Assembly: GCF_002008365.1 (NCBI RefSeq)
Contig: NZ_MRDL01000050.1
Coordinates: 296 to 64,295 of the forward strand
From: Rhizobium leguminosarum bv. viciae USDA 2370
GTDB taxonomy: Bacteria; Pseudomonadota; Alphaproteobacteria; Rhizobiales; Rhizobiaceae
Direction: 5' to 3'
Length of the DNA: 64,000 nt
A program made the translations under genes and the position numbers. Each line of letters begins with the position of its first letter. Position 1 is the first letter of the stretch. The notes under the pieces were generated by a model, which saw nothing but the letters and a program-made list of their open reading frames with translations, was not told the origin of the DNA and made no database searches. Shown here one piece after another: positions 43,322-51,054 of this stretch.

Positions 43322-43462
43322 CAGGGAAGTTCTGACTGGAGTTGGGCCACATGCTTAAACCTCCCTGACGACCTTGCAAGGATTACGAGCCTGACGTCCT
43401 TGCAAGGATCAGGAGAATTTAATGCGGATCGTGCCGAGGGAAAGCCGGACTTAAGTCCGGCT
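43322..43462 (+). repeat. Intergenic repeat element, copy B
   Basis: This copy repeats copy A: CAGGGAAGTT (43322-43331) with AACCTCCCTG (43358-43367), a doubled CCTTGCAAGGAT segment, AATTTAATG, GTGCCGAGGG and hairpin CCGGAC-TTAA-GTCCGG (43445-43460). It lies downstream of the broken LuxR-type gene. Confidence 0.55.
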
Positions 43463-43505
43463 AGTGATGTCATGGCACGCCGCTCATATCTAATGCGAGG
43501 TATGT

Positions 43506-43532
43506 GCGGAATTATGTAGCAAGTGCCACCAG
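43506..43532 (-). repeat. Inverted repeat left of the PIN toxin-antitoxin pair
   Basis: The reverse complement reads CTGGTGGCACTTGCTACATA then ATTCCG. It matches 44662-44687 (TTGGTGGCAATTGCTACATA then ATTCCG) at all but two positions, in opposite orientation. Confidence 0.6.
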
Positions 43533-43561
43533 AACTGCAAAAGTGAGAACGCTGCCCGCAA

Positions 43562-44179
43562 TCAGAGGCCAGGTTCATTGCCGGGCTCTTGAATGGAGTT
43601 CCAGAGGGTGGCCGGCGTAAAATCATAGCCCAAGCGCATCCATTGCATTACATCGAACGGGTGCGCGACAATGAGATCCGCACTGCCGATCTCATATCTT
43701 AAAGCCTGTAGGGTTCGCTGGCCCGAATGAGTAGTGTTGACCACTTGCGTGTCTACGACAGAAGCGTCCTTGGTTGCAAAATCCCTCAAATTGTCCGTAA
43801 CAAGAATGTCGGCTTCGGCGCCAAAGGCTGTAGCTAGCACGCCTGCATCCTCTGCGTCAGACATGGCGAAGCGCTCTTCTCCGCCCAAAATAAGATAGGG
43901 ATCGAGCGAATCTGGCCCATATTTCATGATGTCGATAATGGAGTTGGTATACGCCTTAATGCGGTCTTCCGTGAACTGCAGCCGACGGAGAACCGTCTCG
44001 AGGGTTTCGACCATCTCGAACGAGATGACTAGCTGAGCTCTGTCATCTATGCCCCATTTTTGGCTGCTAACCATCGACACCAGAGTCTGGATTGCAGTTC
44101 CTTTATGGCCACGGTCGTGCGCCATTATGTTGCCGACGAAGACGTTGACATCGAGCAGCACTCGGACAGGACGATCCAT
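43562..44179 (-). CDS. PIN-domain toxin-like protein
   Basis: The 205-residue product has a PIN nuclease fold: VRVLLDVNVFVGNIMAH with the first Asp, a central ISFEMVETLETVL, DAEDAGVLATAFGAEADILV with the second acidic cluster, and TDNLRDFAT. PIN toxins of the VapC type cut RNA. The partner RHH-like antitoxin lies directly upstream (3-base gap). The C-terminal ~50 residues extend beyond a minimal PIN domain. Confidence 0.8.
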   Translation of the reverse strand: MDRPVRVLLDVNVFVGNIMAHDRGHKGTAIQTLVSMVSSQKWGIDDRAQLVISFEMVETLETVLRRLQFTEDRIKAYTNSIIDIMKYGPDSLDPYLILGGEERFAMSDAEDAGVLATAFGAEADILVTDNLRDFATKDASVVDTQVVNTTHSGQRTLQALRYEIGSADLIVAHPFDVMQWMRLGYDFTPATLWNSIQEPGNEPGL

Positions 44180-44182
44180 GTC

Positions 44183-44539
44183 TTACTTCCGGTGTGCTGC
44201 GGCACGGGCGAGAGCCGTCGCTTCTTCCAACATGTCGATCTCGCTGGAAACTTCTTCTGTCCCCCCGAAGCGGTGCTCGGATGCTAGGTCGGTGGTTGCC
44301 TTCTCAAGGCGAACTCGCGCCGCCGCTGCCATCATTTCACGGCCAAGCCTGTTGATAGTGTCCTGGTCGTTCTGTGCGTTTAACTCGAGTAGGAAATCAC
44401 GGACACCCTTGGGCAGCCCAACGAATACTGCGATTGCGCTGGAAACCGCATTCGATATGGACCTGTTTTCCATCGAGGCCACCGCCTTCAATTTCATCGC
44501 CGTTTTGCCATCGACATTCGCCGAAACTGTAGAGGACAT
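44183..44539 (-). CDS. Ribbon-helix-helix antitoxin-like protein
   Basis: The 118-residue product starts MSSTVSANVDGKTAMKLKAV with the helix ENRSISNAVSSAIAVFV, a ribbon-helix-helix DNA-binding fold. A helical C-terminal part (REMMAAAARVRLEKATTDLA) may bind the toxin. It precedes the PIN gene in one operon. A palindromic promoter (44545-44604) suits autoregulation. Confidence 0.72.
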   Translation of the reverse strand: MSSTVSANVDGKTAMKLKAVASMENRSISNAVSSAIAVFVGLPKGVRDFLLELNAQNDQDTINRLGREMMAAAARVRLEKATTDLASEHRFGGTEEVSSEIDMLEEATALARAAAHRK

Positions 44540-44544
44540 CGCAG

Positions 44545-44604
44545 ACTCCTATAGAAATACACCATTCCTATATACCTTCTGAGGCAGTGAATTTCAATAG
44601 GAGT
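44545..44604 (-). promoter_or_regulatory. Promoter with palindromic operator for the toxin-antitoxin operon
   Basis: On the minus strand TTGAAA (44597-44592) and TATATA (44574-44569) with 17-base spacing make a good sigma-70 promoter. ACTCCTATAGAAAT (44545-44558) and ATTTCAATAGGAGT (44591-44604) form 14-base arms with one mismatch, enclosing the core promoter. A further half-like ATTCCTATA lies between them. This is a likely RHH operator. Confidence 0.65.
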
Positions 44605-44661
44605 TCGCGTCAACATACCTAGCAACGAATGTCACATACTCACGCCTCAAGACCCGCTTCG

Positions 44662-44687
44662 TTGGTGGCAATTGCTACATAATTCCG
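44662..44687 (+). repeat. Inverted repeat right of the PIN toxin-antitoxin pair
   Basis: TTGGTGGCAATTGCTACATA then ATTCCG mirrors 43506-43532. It also forms the upstream region of the BON gene, 42 bases before its ATG. The region upstream of 40956 is a diverged version. Confidence 0.6.
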
Positions 44688-44728
44688 GGTATGTGTACGT
44701 CCGTAGAGGGGCGGAACAGGAGGACAAA

Positions 44729-45001
44729 ATGAAGTTCGGCCCCGATAACTACAATCATGAAGAGCGCTGCTCGCAAGGCCATAGTTCGGCGTCCACGATC
44801 GCGACAATCGAAGCATCCCTTTCCGCCGATCCTAATATCGACAGCAGTGCCATCGAGGTCAGGATGCACGGCCCTGTGGTCCTGCTCGAAGGCTTTATAA
44901 CCAAGGCTGCAGACCGCGACAAAGCCATCTCGCTTGCCGCGATGATCGTCGGCTGGGAGAACGTCCAGGACCGGATGCTGAGCCGTTTTACCACGCAGTA
45001 G
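44729..45001 (+). CDS. BON-domain protein
   Basis: The 90-residue product has a short basic, Cys/His-containing head (NHEERCSQGHSS) and a BON domain (ASTIATIEASLSADPNIDSS, AIEVRMHGPVVLLEGFITKA, ADRDKAISLAAMIVGWENVQ). BON domains bind membranes or phospholipids and occur in stress proteins such as OsmY. No signal peptide is seen, so it is probably cytoplasmic. AGGAGG precedes the ATG. Partial copies exist at 26590 and 40956. Confidence 0.85.
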   Translation: MKFGPDNYNHEERCSQGHSSASTIATIEASLSADPNIDSSAIEVRMHGPVVLLEGFITKAADRDKAISLAAMIVGWENVQDRMLSRFTTQ

Positions 45002-45063
45002 ACAGCCGAATTCTGCGGCTCGGACCAAGGTCTGACCAAGCCCCGGCATGAGGTCCTACTTCT

Positions 45064-45088
45064 GGAACACTTCCTCCATCTTTCGGTT
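45064..45088 (+). promoter_or_regulatory. EcfG-like promoter (GGAAC-N16-GGTT)
   Basis: GGAAC at 45064-45068 and GGTT at 45085-45088 with 16-base spacing. The DUF1236 ATG lies 43 bases downstream. Confidence 0.45.
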
Positions 45089-45130
45089 TGTCTCCGCAGC
45101 GGAACCAACCGCATCCAAGGAGGAAAACAG

Positions 45131-45526
45131 ATGAATATCAAAGTAGTAGGAATCGCCGCGGGCATCCTGTTGGCATCGACTTCTGCCTTTGCGCAGTCGT
45201 CCACAGTGACGGGCGCAGCAGGCGGTGCTGCAACGGGTGCCATTGTCGGCGGCCCGGTCGGTGCTGCTGTCGGCGGCATCGTCGGCGGCGTGGCGGGTAG
45301 CGTCATCGATCCGCCGCCGCAGAAGGTGGTGACCTATGTTCAGCAGGCTCCGGCCCCGACCACGCGTGTCGTGGTGAAGGAGAAGGTCGTCGTCGGACAG
45401 CCCCTGCCGGAGACCGTGGTCGTCACGCCAATTCCCGACGACCCAAAATATGCATACGCGATCGTCAACGATGAGCGTGTGATCGTCGAACCTTCCTCCC
45501 GGAAGGTCATTCAGGTCATTCAGTGA
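45131..45526 (+). CDS. DUF1236 protein with glycine-zipper segment
   Basis: The 131-residue product has a signal peptide (cleavage near AFAQS). A Gly/Ala-rich hydrophobic stretch (GAAGGAATGAIVGGPVGAAV, then GGIVGGVAG) resembles a glycine zipper membrane segment. A DUF1236 domain follows (VVVGQPLPETVVVTPIPDDP, KYAYAIVNDERVIVEPSSRK). It is probably an envelope protein of unknown function. AAGGAGG precedes the ATG and an EcfG-like promoter lies upstream. Confidence 0.9.
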   Translation: MNIKVVGIAAGILLASTSAFAQSSTVTGAAGGAATGAIVGGPVGAAVGGIVGGVAGSVIDPPPQKVVTYVQQAPAPTTRVVVKEKVVVGQPLPETVVVTPIPDDPKYAYAIVNDERVIVEPSSRKVIQVIQ

Positions 45527-45628
45527 CCATCGGCGGCTGAAGCCGCCCCCTTTACAGCAGTCAGGGCACGCATCCGACGCATGAGAATGCGGGGCGGCAT
45601 CGCGTGCCCGAAACCTCGGAGATTGATC

Positions 45629-46504
45629 ATGAAAAGCAACCATATCACCATGTTGGTGGCAGCATTGTCACTGAGCGTGTCGCCGCTTGCCACACTGCCG
45701 GCAGCAGCCCAGCAGGACACCAAGAGCAGCGGCCAGGCCCAATCCGGTTCTCAGACGGGCACGGACGCCGGTTCGAAGTCTGGCTCCAGCGCCACCGGAA
45801 CCGGCACCGACTGCACCCCCGACGCTTCGGGAGCCTGCCCGCAAGGCAAGGGCCAGTCGTCGCAGCAGAAATCCGGCCAGGATTCGGATATGAAAAAGAG
45901 CGCCGAGCAGCCTTCCAAGGACAAGTCTTCGACGAGCGGAACGGCCTCCGGCAAGGCCTCGACAGAAGTCAAGCCCGGATCGCAAGACGCCGGCGCCACG
46001 ACCGAACAGAAGCCCGCCGCCAAGTCCGGCAGCAGCGATACAAGCGGTTCGGCCACCTCAGGCACGAAGAGCAGCACCGAAACCAAGCCTGCTGAGAGCA
46101 CGAAGAGCGGCACCACCACGCAAAGCGGCGATGCGTCGAAGCAGTCGACCGACCAGAACTCTTCGACGACGAACAAGAGCTCTTCCGAAACCAACGTCAA
46201 CAACAACGCTACGACGAACAATCAGACATCCAACACCAAGACCAACGTCAACATTTCCGTCGAGCAGCAGACCGAAATTCGTACAGTGGTGAAGGAGGTC
46301 CATGTCGAGCCGGTGAAGGAAGTGAATTTCACGGTCTCTGTCGGAACGACGATCCCGAAGAAGGTTCGCCTTGAACCGCTGCCGCCACGCATCGTCAAGA
46401 TCGTTCCGCAGTATGAAGGCTACCGCTTCTTCATCCTTGCGGATGGCCGGATCGTCATTGTCGATCCCGATGCCCTTACGATCGTCTACATCATCGAGGC
46501 TTAA
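45629..46504 (+). CDS. DUF1236 protein with long Ser/Thr/Gln-rich linker
   Basis: The 291-residue product has a signal peptide (cut near PAAAQQ). A ~180-residue low-complexity region rich in Ser, Thr, Lys, Gln and Asn follows (QSTDQNSSTTNKSSSETNVN and similar). A C-terminal DUF1236 domain ends it (VNFTVSVGTTIPKKVRLEPL, YRFFILADGRIVIVDPDALT). The linker probably spans the periplasm or wall. CGGAG precedes the ATG at 45629. It follows the previous DUF1236 gene by 102 bases, so they may be cotranscribed. Confidence 0.88.
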   Translation: MKSNHITMLVAALSLSVSPLATLPAAAQQDTKSSGQAQSGSQTGTDAGSKSGSSATGTGTDCTPDASGACPQGKGQSSQQKSGQDSDMKKSAEQPSKDKSSTSGTASGKASTEVKPGSQDAGATTEQKPAAKSGSSDTSGSATSGTKSSTETKPAESTKSGTTTQSGDASKQSTDQNSSTTNKSSSETNVNNNATTNNQTSNTKTNVNISVEQQTEIRTVVKEVHVEPVKEVNFTVSVGTTIPKKVRLEPLPPRIVKIVPQYEGYRFFILADGRIVIVDPDALTIVYIIEA

Positions 46505-46556
46505 CAGGCATGTCCCGGCGGCGCAAAGACGCCGCCGGAGCTGTCAGGAGTGATCA

Positions 46557-46727
46557 ATGATCTACCATGAAGAAAAGTCATCCGGCGTCGCGTTTCACGT
46601 CGTCGTCATCCTGATTGCAATGGTCGCCATCGTCGGCAGTCTGGCGCTATCCTCAGGCCACCAGACATCGGCTCGGGTTTGGGTTCCTGGTAGTCCGGGA
46701 GGATCGTCATCTGAATCGTCTCGCTGA
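46557..46727 (+). CDS. Small single-pass membrane protein (56 aa)
   Basis: The product MIYHEEKSSGVAFHVVVILI continues AMVAIVGSLALSSGH and ends in a Ser/Gly-rich tail (VPGSPGGSSSESSR). One membrane helix spans ~12-32. AGGAG lies 6 bases before the ATG, and it follows the DUF1236 gene by 52 bases on the same strand, suggesting one transcript. The family is not recognised. Confidence 0.6.
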   Translation: MIYHEEKSSGVAFHVVVILIAMVAIVGSLALSSGHQTSARVWVPGSPGGSSSESSR

Positions 46728-46756
46728 CGTTGCTCAATGTCTCTGATCTTCCGAAG

Positions 46757-46808
46757 CCAGGATGCCCGCGACGTCGCATGTCTTCTCGACGTCGCGGGCA
46801 TCCTGGCT
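46757..46808. repeat. Perfect 21-bp inverted repeat
   Basis: The left arm 46757-46777 (GCCAGGATGCCCGCGACGTC plus G) is exactly mirrored at 46788-46808, with a 10-base loop. No T tract follows on either side, so an ordinary terminator is less likely. It lies 29 bases past a small membrane protein gene. Confidence 0.6.
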
Positions 46809-47232
46809 GGGACCTCCGTCTGCATCGAGCTGTCCTACGGGGGACCTATCTCGCCGACTTTGTCGTCGCCGGCATCGTCGACCGCACCTTCGTAGTCGAT
46901 GTCGCCCACGATTTTCACCGGTCACCGGCTTGGACCGGACTGGCTGCCCGCCGCGCACGGCTACCGACCGTCGCCACAGACCGGCGACGGGCCGAGGATG
47001 AGGCTCCGGCGAGGATCACTCCGGGCGACGCCCGCTGCAGCACCGCAACGTTGCAGGGCCATTACGGAATCCGATTTCGCGACCTGGTCGCCGCTGGAGG
47101 CGAGCCGGTCACGGCTCAGGTTCATTCACCTTGCGGCCCGTCTCGAGGTGACCCGGATTCTCGACGCCAGCCAGATCGCCGCCTATGCCAAGCTCCGCAG
47201 CTATTCGAATAGACCTCGGTATCTCGTCGTGC
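46809..47232. other. Stretch without a clear gene
   Basis: One plus frame reads IHLAARLEVTRILDASQIAA then YAKLRSYS, faintly like the end of a Spy/CpxP-type periplasmic protein. It lacks a start and the rest of the family, so I treat it as possible debris. Confidence 0.25.
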
Positions 47233-48430
47233 TCACAGGTCGGACGCTGGCGAAAACTCCAACGCAAACCGCGTGCCTCGGGAGAGCCTCACCCACTTCG
47301 GTTCGCCGCCAAGCTGCCTGCTGATCGAGGTGATCAGCCTGACGCCAAGGCTGCTCGTGGTGGACGGGTCGAAATCGGCAGGCAGACCTTTGCCATCGTC
47401 GTCGACGGAAAGTCGCAGCGTGCCATCGCCCGAGACCGCGACCGCGACTTCAATCGTTCCGGTCGCGCCCTCGTCGAAGGCGTATTTCATCGCGTTCGTT
47501 GTAAGTTCATTCACGAGAAGACCGACGTTCACCGCCTGCTCTGTCAACATGGTGACGCTGTCCACTCGGCATGAGATCGTCACGCCTGAGGACGCTGCCA
47601 TGACTTTGCTCGCAAAGCTCGTGCAGAAATTTGTTCAGGTCGACTGTTCGCACTGCCTTGCTGCGCCACAGGCGGTCGTGCAGCGACGCAACCGTCTGGA
47701 CGCGCTGACCTGCTTCCTGCAGGGCTCTAGCCGCGTCGTCGTTCCCGGTTGCCCTGGCCTGCATCGACAGGAGGCTCGCCACGATGCTCAGGGAGTTCTT
47801 GACACGGTGGCTCGCTTCCAAGGTCAGCACCTCCTGATGTCTGATCGACTCCCGAAGCCGCGCCTCCCGCTCTGCCCGTTGCATTGCGACCCCGAGCATG
47901 GAGGCGAAGCTTTCAAGGAAAGCAACGTCCGACTCGTCGAACTGGCCCTCGCCGGGCGTGTCCACTTCGAGGACGCCGTAGCGCCGCTCCTCGCAACGGA
48001 TAATCACGTTTAAAGCGCGCTTGATACCATGTTCCACGAGTAGCGCCGGCGTTCGAAATCTCTCCTCGTTCGAGAGGTGGTTCGAGATCACCGCCTTCTC
48101 GGTATGAAAAGCATAACCCGCCGGGCTTTCCATATCGTCGCCCACCGTCGCATGTCCGACCACGCCGGGCCCCCAGCCGACGCCTGCGGCGACCAGGAAG
48201 CCGGAGCCGTCGCCCAAATGCAGCAGATACTTTGCGAAGGATGCATCGAGTCCTTCGGCGGCAAGCCGCGTCGCCTCCTGCAAGAGCTCGTCAAGGTCTT
48301 CTGTCTTTAGTGCAAAGTAGCCGAAGTCCGCAGCGATCCGCTGTTGTCGGAGCCTATAGACGAGTTCCTCCGGGGCCGCTTTTCGGTCGGGATGGGGCGA
48401 GGGCTCTTCGTGAACTTCTGGTTCGGACAC
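47233..48430 (-). pseudogene. GAF-domain HWE/HisKA_2 histidine kinase, frameshifted
   Basis: The first frame (48430 to ~47605) encodes a GAF domain (GYFALKTEDLDELLQEATRL, FLVAAGVGWGPGVVGHATVG, RCEERRYGVLEVDTPG) and a kinase dimer helix EASHRVKNSLSIVASLLSMQ with its His. After LCEQS the protein continues in another frame as MAASSGVTISCRVDSVTMLT, the ATPase part LLVNELTTNAMKYAF and SVDDDGKGLPADF, ending at 47233. One extra base near 47600 explains the break. Without repair the kinase lacks its ATP-binding domain. Confidence 0.82.
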
Positions 48431-48738
48431 GGGCGTCGATCCTTCTTCGGCGGCTGTGGAACTCTCGCTGCCACATTATGGGCGCCAGCAGGAAGGACCG
48501 ATACTAATAGGCGGAATCATGCTTGTCGCCCTCCTTGCGAGGTCACATGTGACAATTGACGTCGCCGATGTCGCAGTAGTACGTCGTCCGCGACAAGACC
48601 TGCACATGCAAGAATGCTTTCACCGATGAGCAAGGAGGCCATCAATCACCCCTGCCGAGATCGTCCGGGTCTAGAGGCCGAGGAACCGTCGAAGGGATGG
48701 CCAGGAGCTTTGCGCTGATAGGCAGGCCATAAAAAAGG
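48431..48738. other. Intergenic stretch, nothing recognised
   Basis: No credible gene, tRNA or repeat was found between the kinase start and the hairpin at 48738. Confidence 0.35.
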
Positions 48739-48771
48739 CCGGGGCGAAACCGCACCGACCTTTCCAACATC
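48738..48771 (-). terminator. Intrinsic terminator-like hairpin (leftward)
   Basis: On the minus strand AAAGGTCGGTGCG pairs with CGCCCCGGCCTTT across a GTTT loop (one mismatch, one wobble), followed by a run of T. Just upstream on that strand is an open frame ending VFATAEVAYLLLTTDVLALV with no start codon found, possibly the tail of a lost gene. Confidence 0.55.
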
Positions 48772-49026
48772 GCTCTTCACACCAGTGCCAGTACATCCGT
48801 GGTCAAAAGCAGATAAGCGACTTCCGCAGTCGCGAATACTCCCGTGGAGCACTCACCAGCAACGCCGATGAGCTGTAGATAGCCGATGATCGTGTTGATT
48901 TCAAGAGCGCGTGTAGGGGACGCGACGTCGATCCTCTAACCGGCATCACCGCGGAAACGACGCCGGGAAAAGGCGGTGCGAACCGGGTTTGCCGTTCGCG
49001 TGGCTTGAGGGAGCACGGTCGACGCC

Positions 49027-49173
49027 AGCTTCGCCTGCCTCTCCAAAAGACCTTCGACGGTACCAACAAGCCTCGCGGCCCGCCGCAAGATGACCGCGCC
49101 GGTTGCGCTCACCGCGATGTCGTTGGACATCCTTTCCATACAGCCTGCCACCTCCATCATTGCCGTGCCGATA
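49027..49173 (-). pseudogene. Truncated copy of the gene at 36539-36838
   Basis: The minus strand encodes MMEVAGCMERMSNDIAVSAT then GAVILRRAARLVGTVEGLLE RQAKL, nearly identical in protein and DNA to the C-terminal half of the helical protein at 36539. Both flanks diverge abruptly, so only this ~147-base block was duplicated. Confidence 0.75.
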
Positions 49174-49265
49174 GCCCCTTTTTATGTTCAGCCACAGACT
49201 TGTCCGGCGATGCGGGGTTTATTCGATTCAGGAGCGAGGAATGGCCGCCGGATCATGAGTGGATC

Positions 49266-50708
49266 CTACGAGACCCGCTTCACGCCGGGCGGCTGCCACG
49301 TACCTTTCCCCGCAGGCAGGATAGAAGGCGCTTCCGTCTTTGGCCAGTACAGGCGCATCACGAGATAGATCGTGCCGTCCGGGGCCGGAAGCCAATTGGC
49401 TTCCTTGTCCGCTCCGGGGCTGTCCTTCTGGATGTGCAGCGTCAGCGAACCGTCCGCATCCTTCTTCATTCCCGGCAACATCGGAGAGTTGACGAGGTAG
49501 CGATTGATCGGGTTCTTGACCAGTAACTGGCTCTTGCCGTCGTACATGGTCACTGACCAGAACGAATGCACTGGCGGCAACTGGCCCGGCGGGAAGGTGA
49601 TCGTGTACTTGTGCTTGCTGCCGTCGAGCGGCTTTCCGCTCGCATCTGTTCGGGTGAAGGGGTACATGGCCTCTGCTGCATCGTTGCCATAGAGACCTGC
49701 CTTGGCAGCGCCTGAGCGCATCAACCAATCGCCGTTGAAGAAGGCCGCGTCGCCAAGAAGCGAGCTGACGTTCCAGCCATTGATGGGCTTGTTTCCGCTG
49801 GCCAGCCACTTGTCGATCTTGTCGTCGCCCTGCTTCATGCCGACTAGCAACTCGGCCTTATGTTCGCGCGGCAGATCCTTGAACTCGAAGGTCTTGCCGG
49901 GGCCGATGCCGATTCTTGCAAGCTTCGCACGGATGTCCTTGTCCCTTGACGTCTCCGGGACGAAGCGCAGAGCAACGTCGAGATATTCGAAGAAGTTTTT
50001 CTTGATGCCGGCAGTGGTGGCGGGAAGGAACTCGATCGTCGGTGCAGCGGGCGGGGCGGGTTGCTTGAGGAAGGCCGAAAGCGGTTGCGCCTTGTAGCCA
50101 GCCTGCACCTTTTCTACGTTCGCCATATCTTCGGCATCGATAAGCTGTGTTCGGAAGTTGGCGAATACGAACGGGGTGCTCGAGGTGAAGACCTGCTTGA
50201 TGCCTCCGGGCTTCTCGCCGTTCCAGTCGGGTCCGACAACGAGATAGGAGCCCGGCTCGCTTCCGGTGGCGCGCGAGCCGATATAGCCGAAATTGTAGGT
50301 GTTGCCGTCGATGAGCTGGACCGAGTAATAGCGTTCCTTTTCGACCGTCGGCACCGAGATGACCATCGGTTCGGCCCGCAAGTCCAGCCAGAGGATCGAG
50401 TAGGGCGTGTCGCTGTTCGGCGTGATGATTGCCGTGTCCGCCGGGCTTGCGACCTGATGCATGCTGTTGATCTCGTTGAACGGCGCCTTGAATTGTCCGG
50501 AGTTCCTGTCCACGGCGAACTCCTGCATGACGGCGTAGTTCATCACCAGCGGCAGGCCGTAGATGAAGCCTTCTTCGGCGATGTCCTTTGCTTCCAACAG
50601 GCTCGGCCATTCGGGCTTGTTCTGCGCAAGCGCCGAGGTGGACTTTGCCGTCGCGGCGACGAGTGCGGCCATCGCAGCAGAGCGTAGCAGATCGCGTTTC
50701 GTAAGCAT
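49266..50708 (-). CDS. Exported DUF1254/DUF1214 protein
   Basis: The 480-residue product has a signal peptide (MLTKRDLLRSAAMAALVAAT, cut near ALAQ). A DUF1254 domain follows (~40-190; AEEGFIYGLPLVMNYAVMQE, TPNSDTPYSILWLDLRAEPM, YYSVQLIDGNTYNFGYIGSR). A C-terminal DUF1214 domain ends it (LPPVHSFWSVTMYDGKSQLL, YLVNSPMLPGMKKDADGSLT). The pair is common in exported proteins of unknown function. AAAGGA precedes the ATG at 50708. It stands alone. Confidence 0.9.
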   Translation of the reverse strand: MLTKRDLLRSAAMAALVAATAKSTSALAQNKPEWPSLLEAKDIAEEGFIYGLPLVMNYAVMQEFAVDRNSGQFKAPFNEINSMHQVASPADTAIITPNSDTPYSILWLDLRAEPMVISVPTVEKERYYSVQLIDGNTYNFGYIGSRATGSEPGSYLVVGPDWNGEKPGGIKQVFTSSTPFVFANFRTQLIDAEDMANVEKVQAGYKAQPLSAFLKQPAPPAAPTIEFLPATTAGIKKNFFEYLDVALRFVPETSRDKDIRAKLARIGIGPGKTFEFKDLPREHKAELLVGMKQGDDKIDKWLASGNKPINGWNVSSLLGDAAFFNGDWLMRSGAAKAGLYGNDAAEAMYPFTRTDASGKPLDGSKHKYTITFPPGQLPPVHSFWSVTMYDGKSQLLVKNPINRYLVNSPMLPGMKKDADGSLTLHIQKDSPGADKEANWLPAPDGTIYLVMRLYWPKTEAPSILPAGKGTWQPPGVKRVS

Positions 50709-51054
50709 TTTGAACGTCCTTTCGATTTGCGTCGTGCGATCAGGCACGCGAGCTCGGGTCATGTGCAGGAAGAATGACGCGACGATGAGGAAGAAGAAAC
50801 GTATGTTACTGTAGCGTACGGCCTTCACGAGCCGTATGAGGGGTCGGAGACCCTGCTCGGCTTCAACGCGCTCGAAACTGGCAGTCTAGCCCGCCGAAGC
50901 GCTGAGATCATGCACATGTCGCATGATCCAGCAGCTCGCCGCGCGCTTCCGTTGCCCGAGAACGGGACACGCGTTCCGAGCTCGCCGAGGGACCTCTGTG
51001 TCGCGGCTCTTGGAGAAACTCCTCTCGCATCATCGATGCAAAGCCGAGGGTGTT

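Noticed and set aside
47041..47212. A Spy/CpxP-like periplasmic gene
   Set aside because: Only a short segment is similar, without start, signal peptide or the family's repeated motif.
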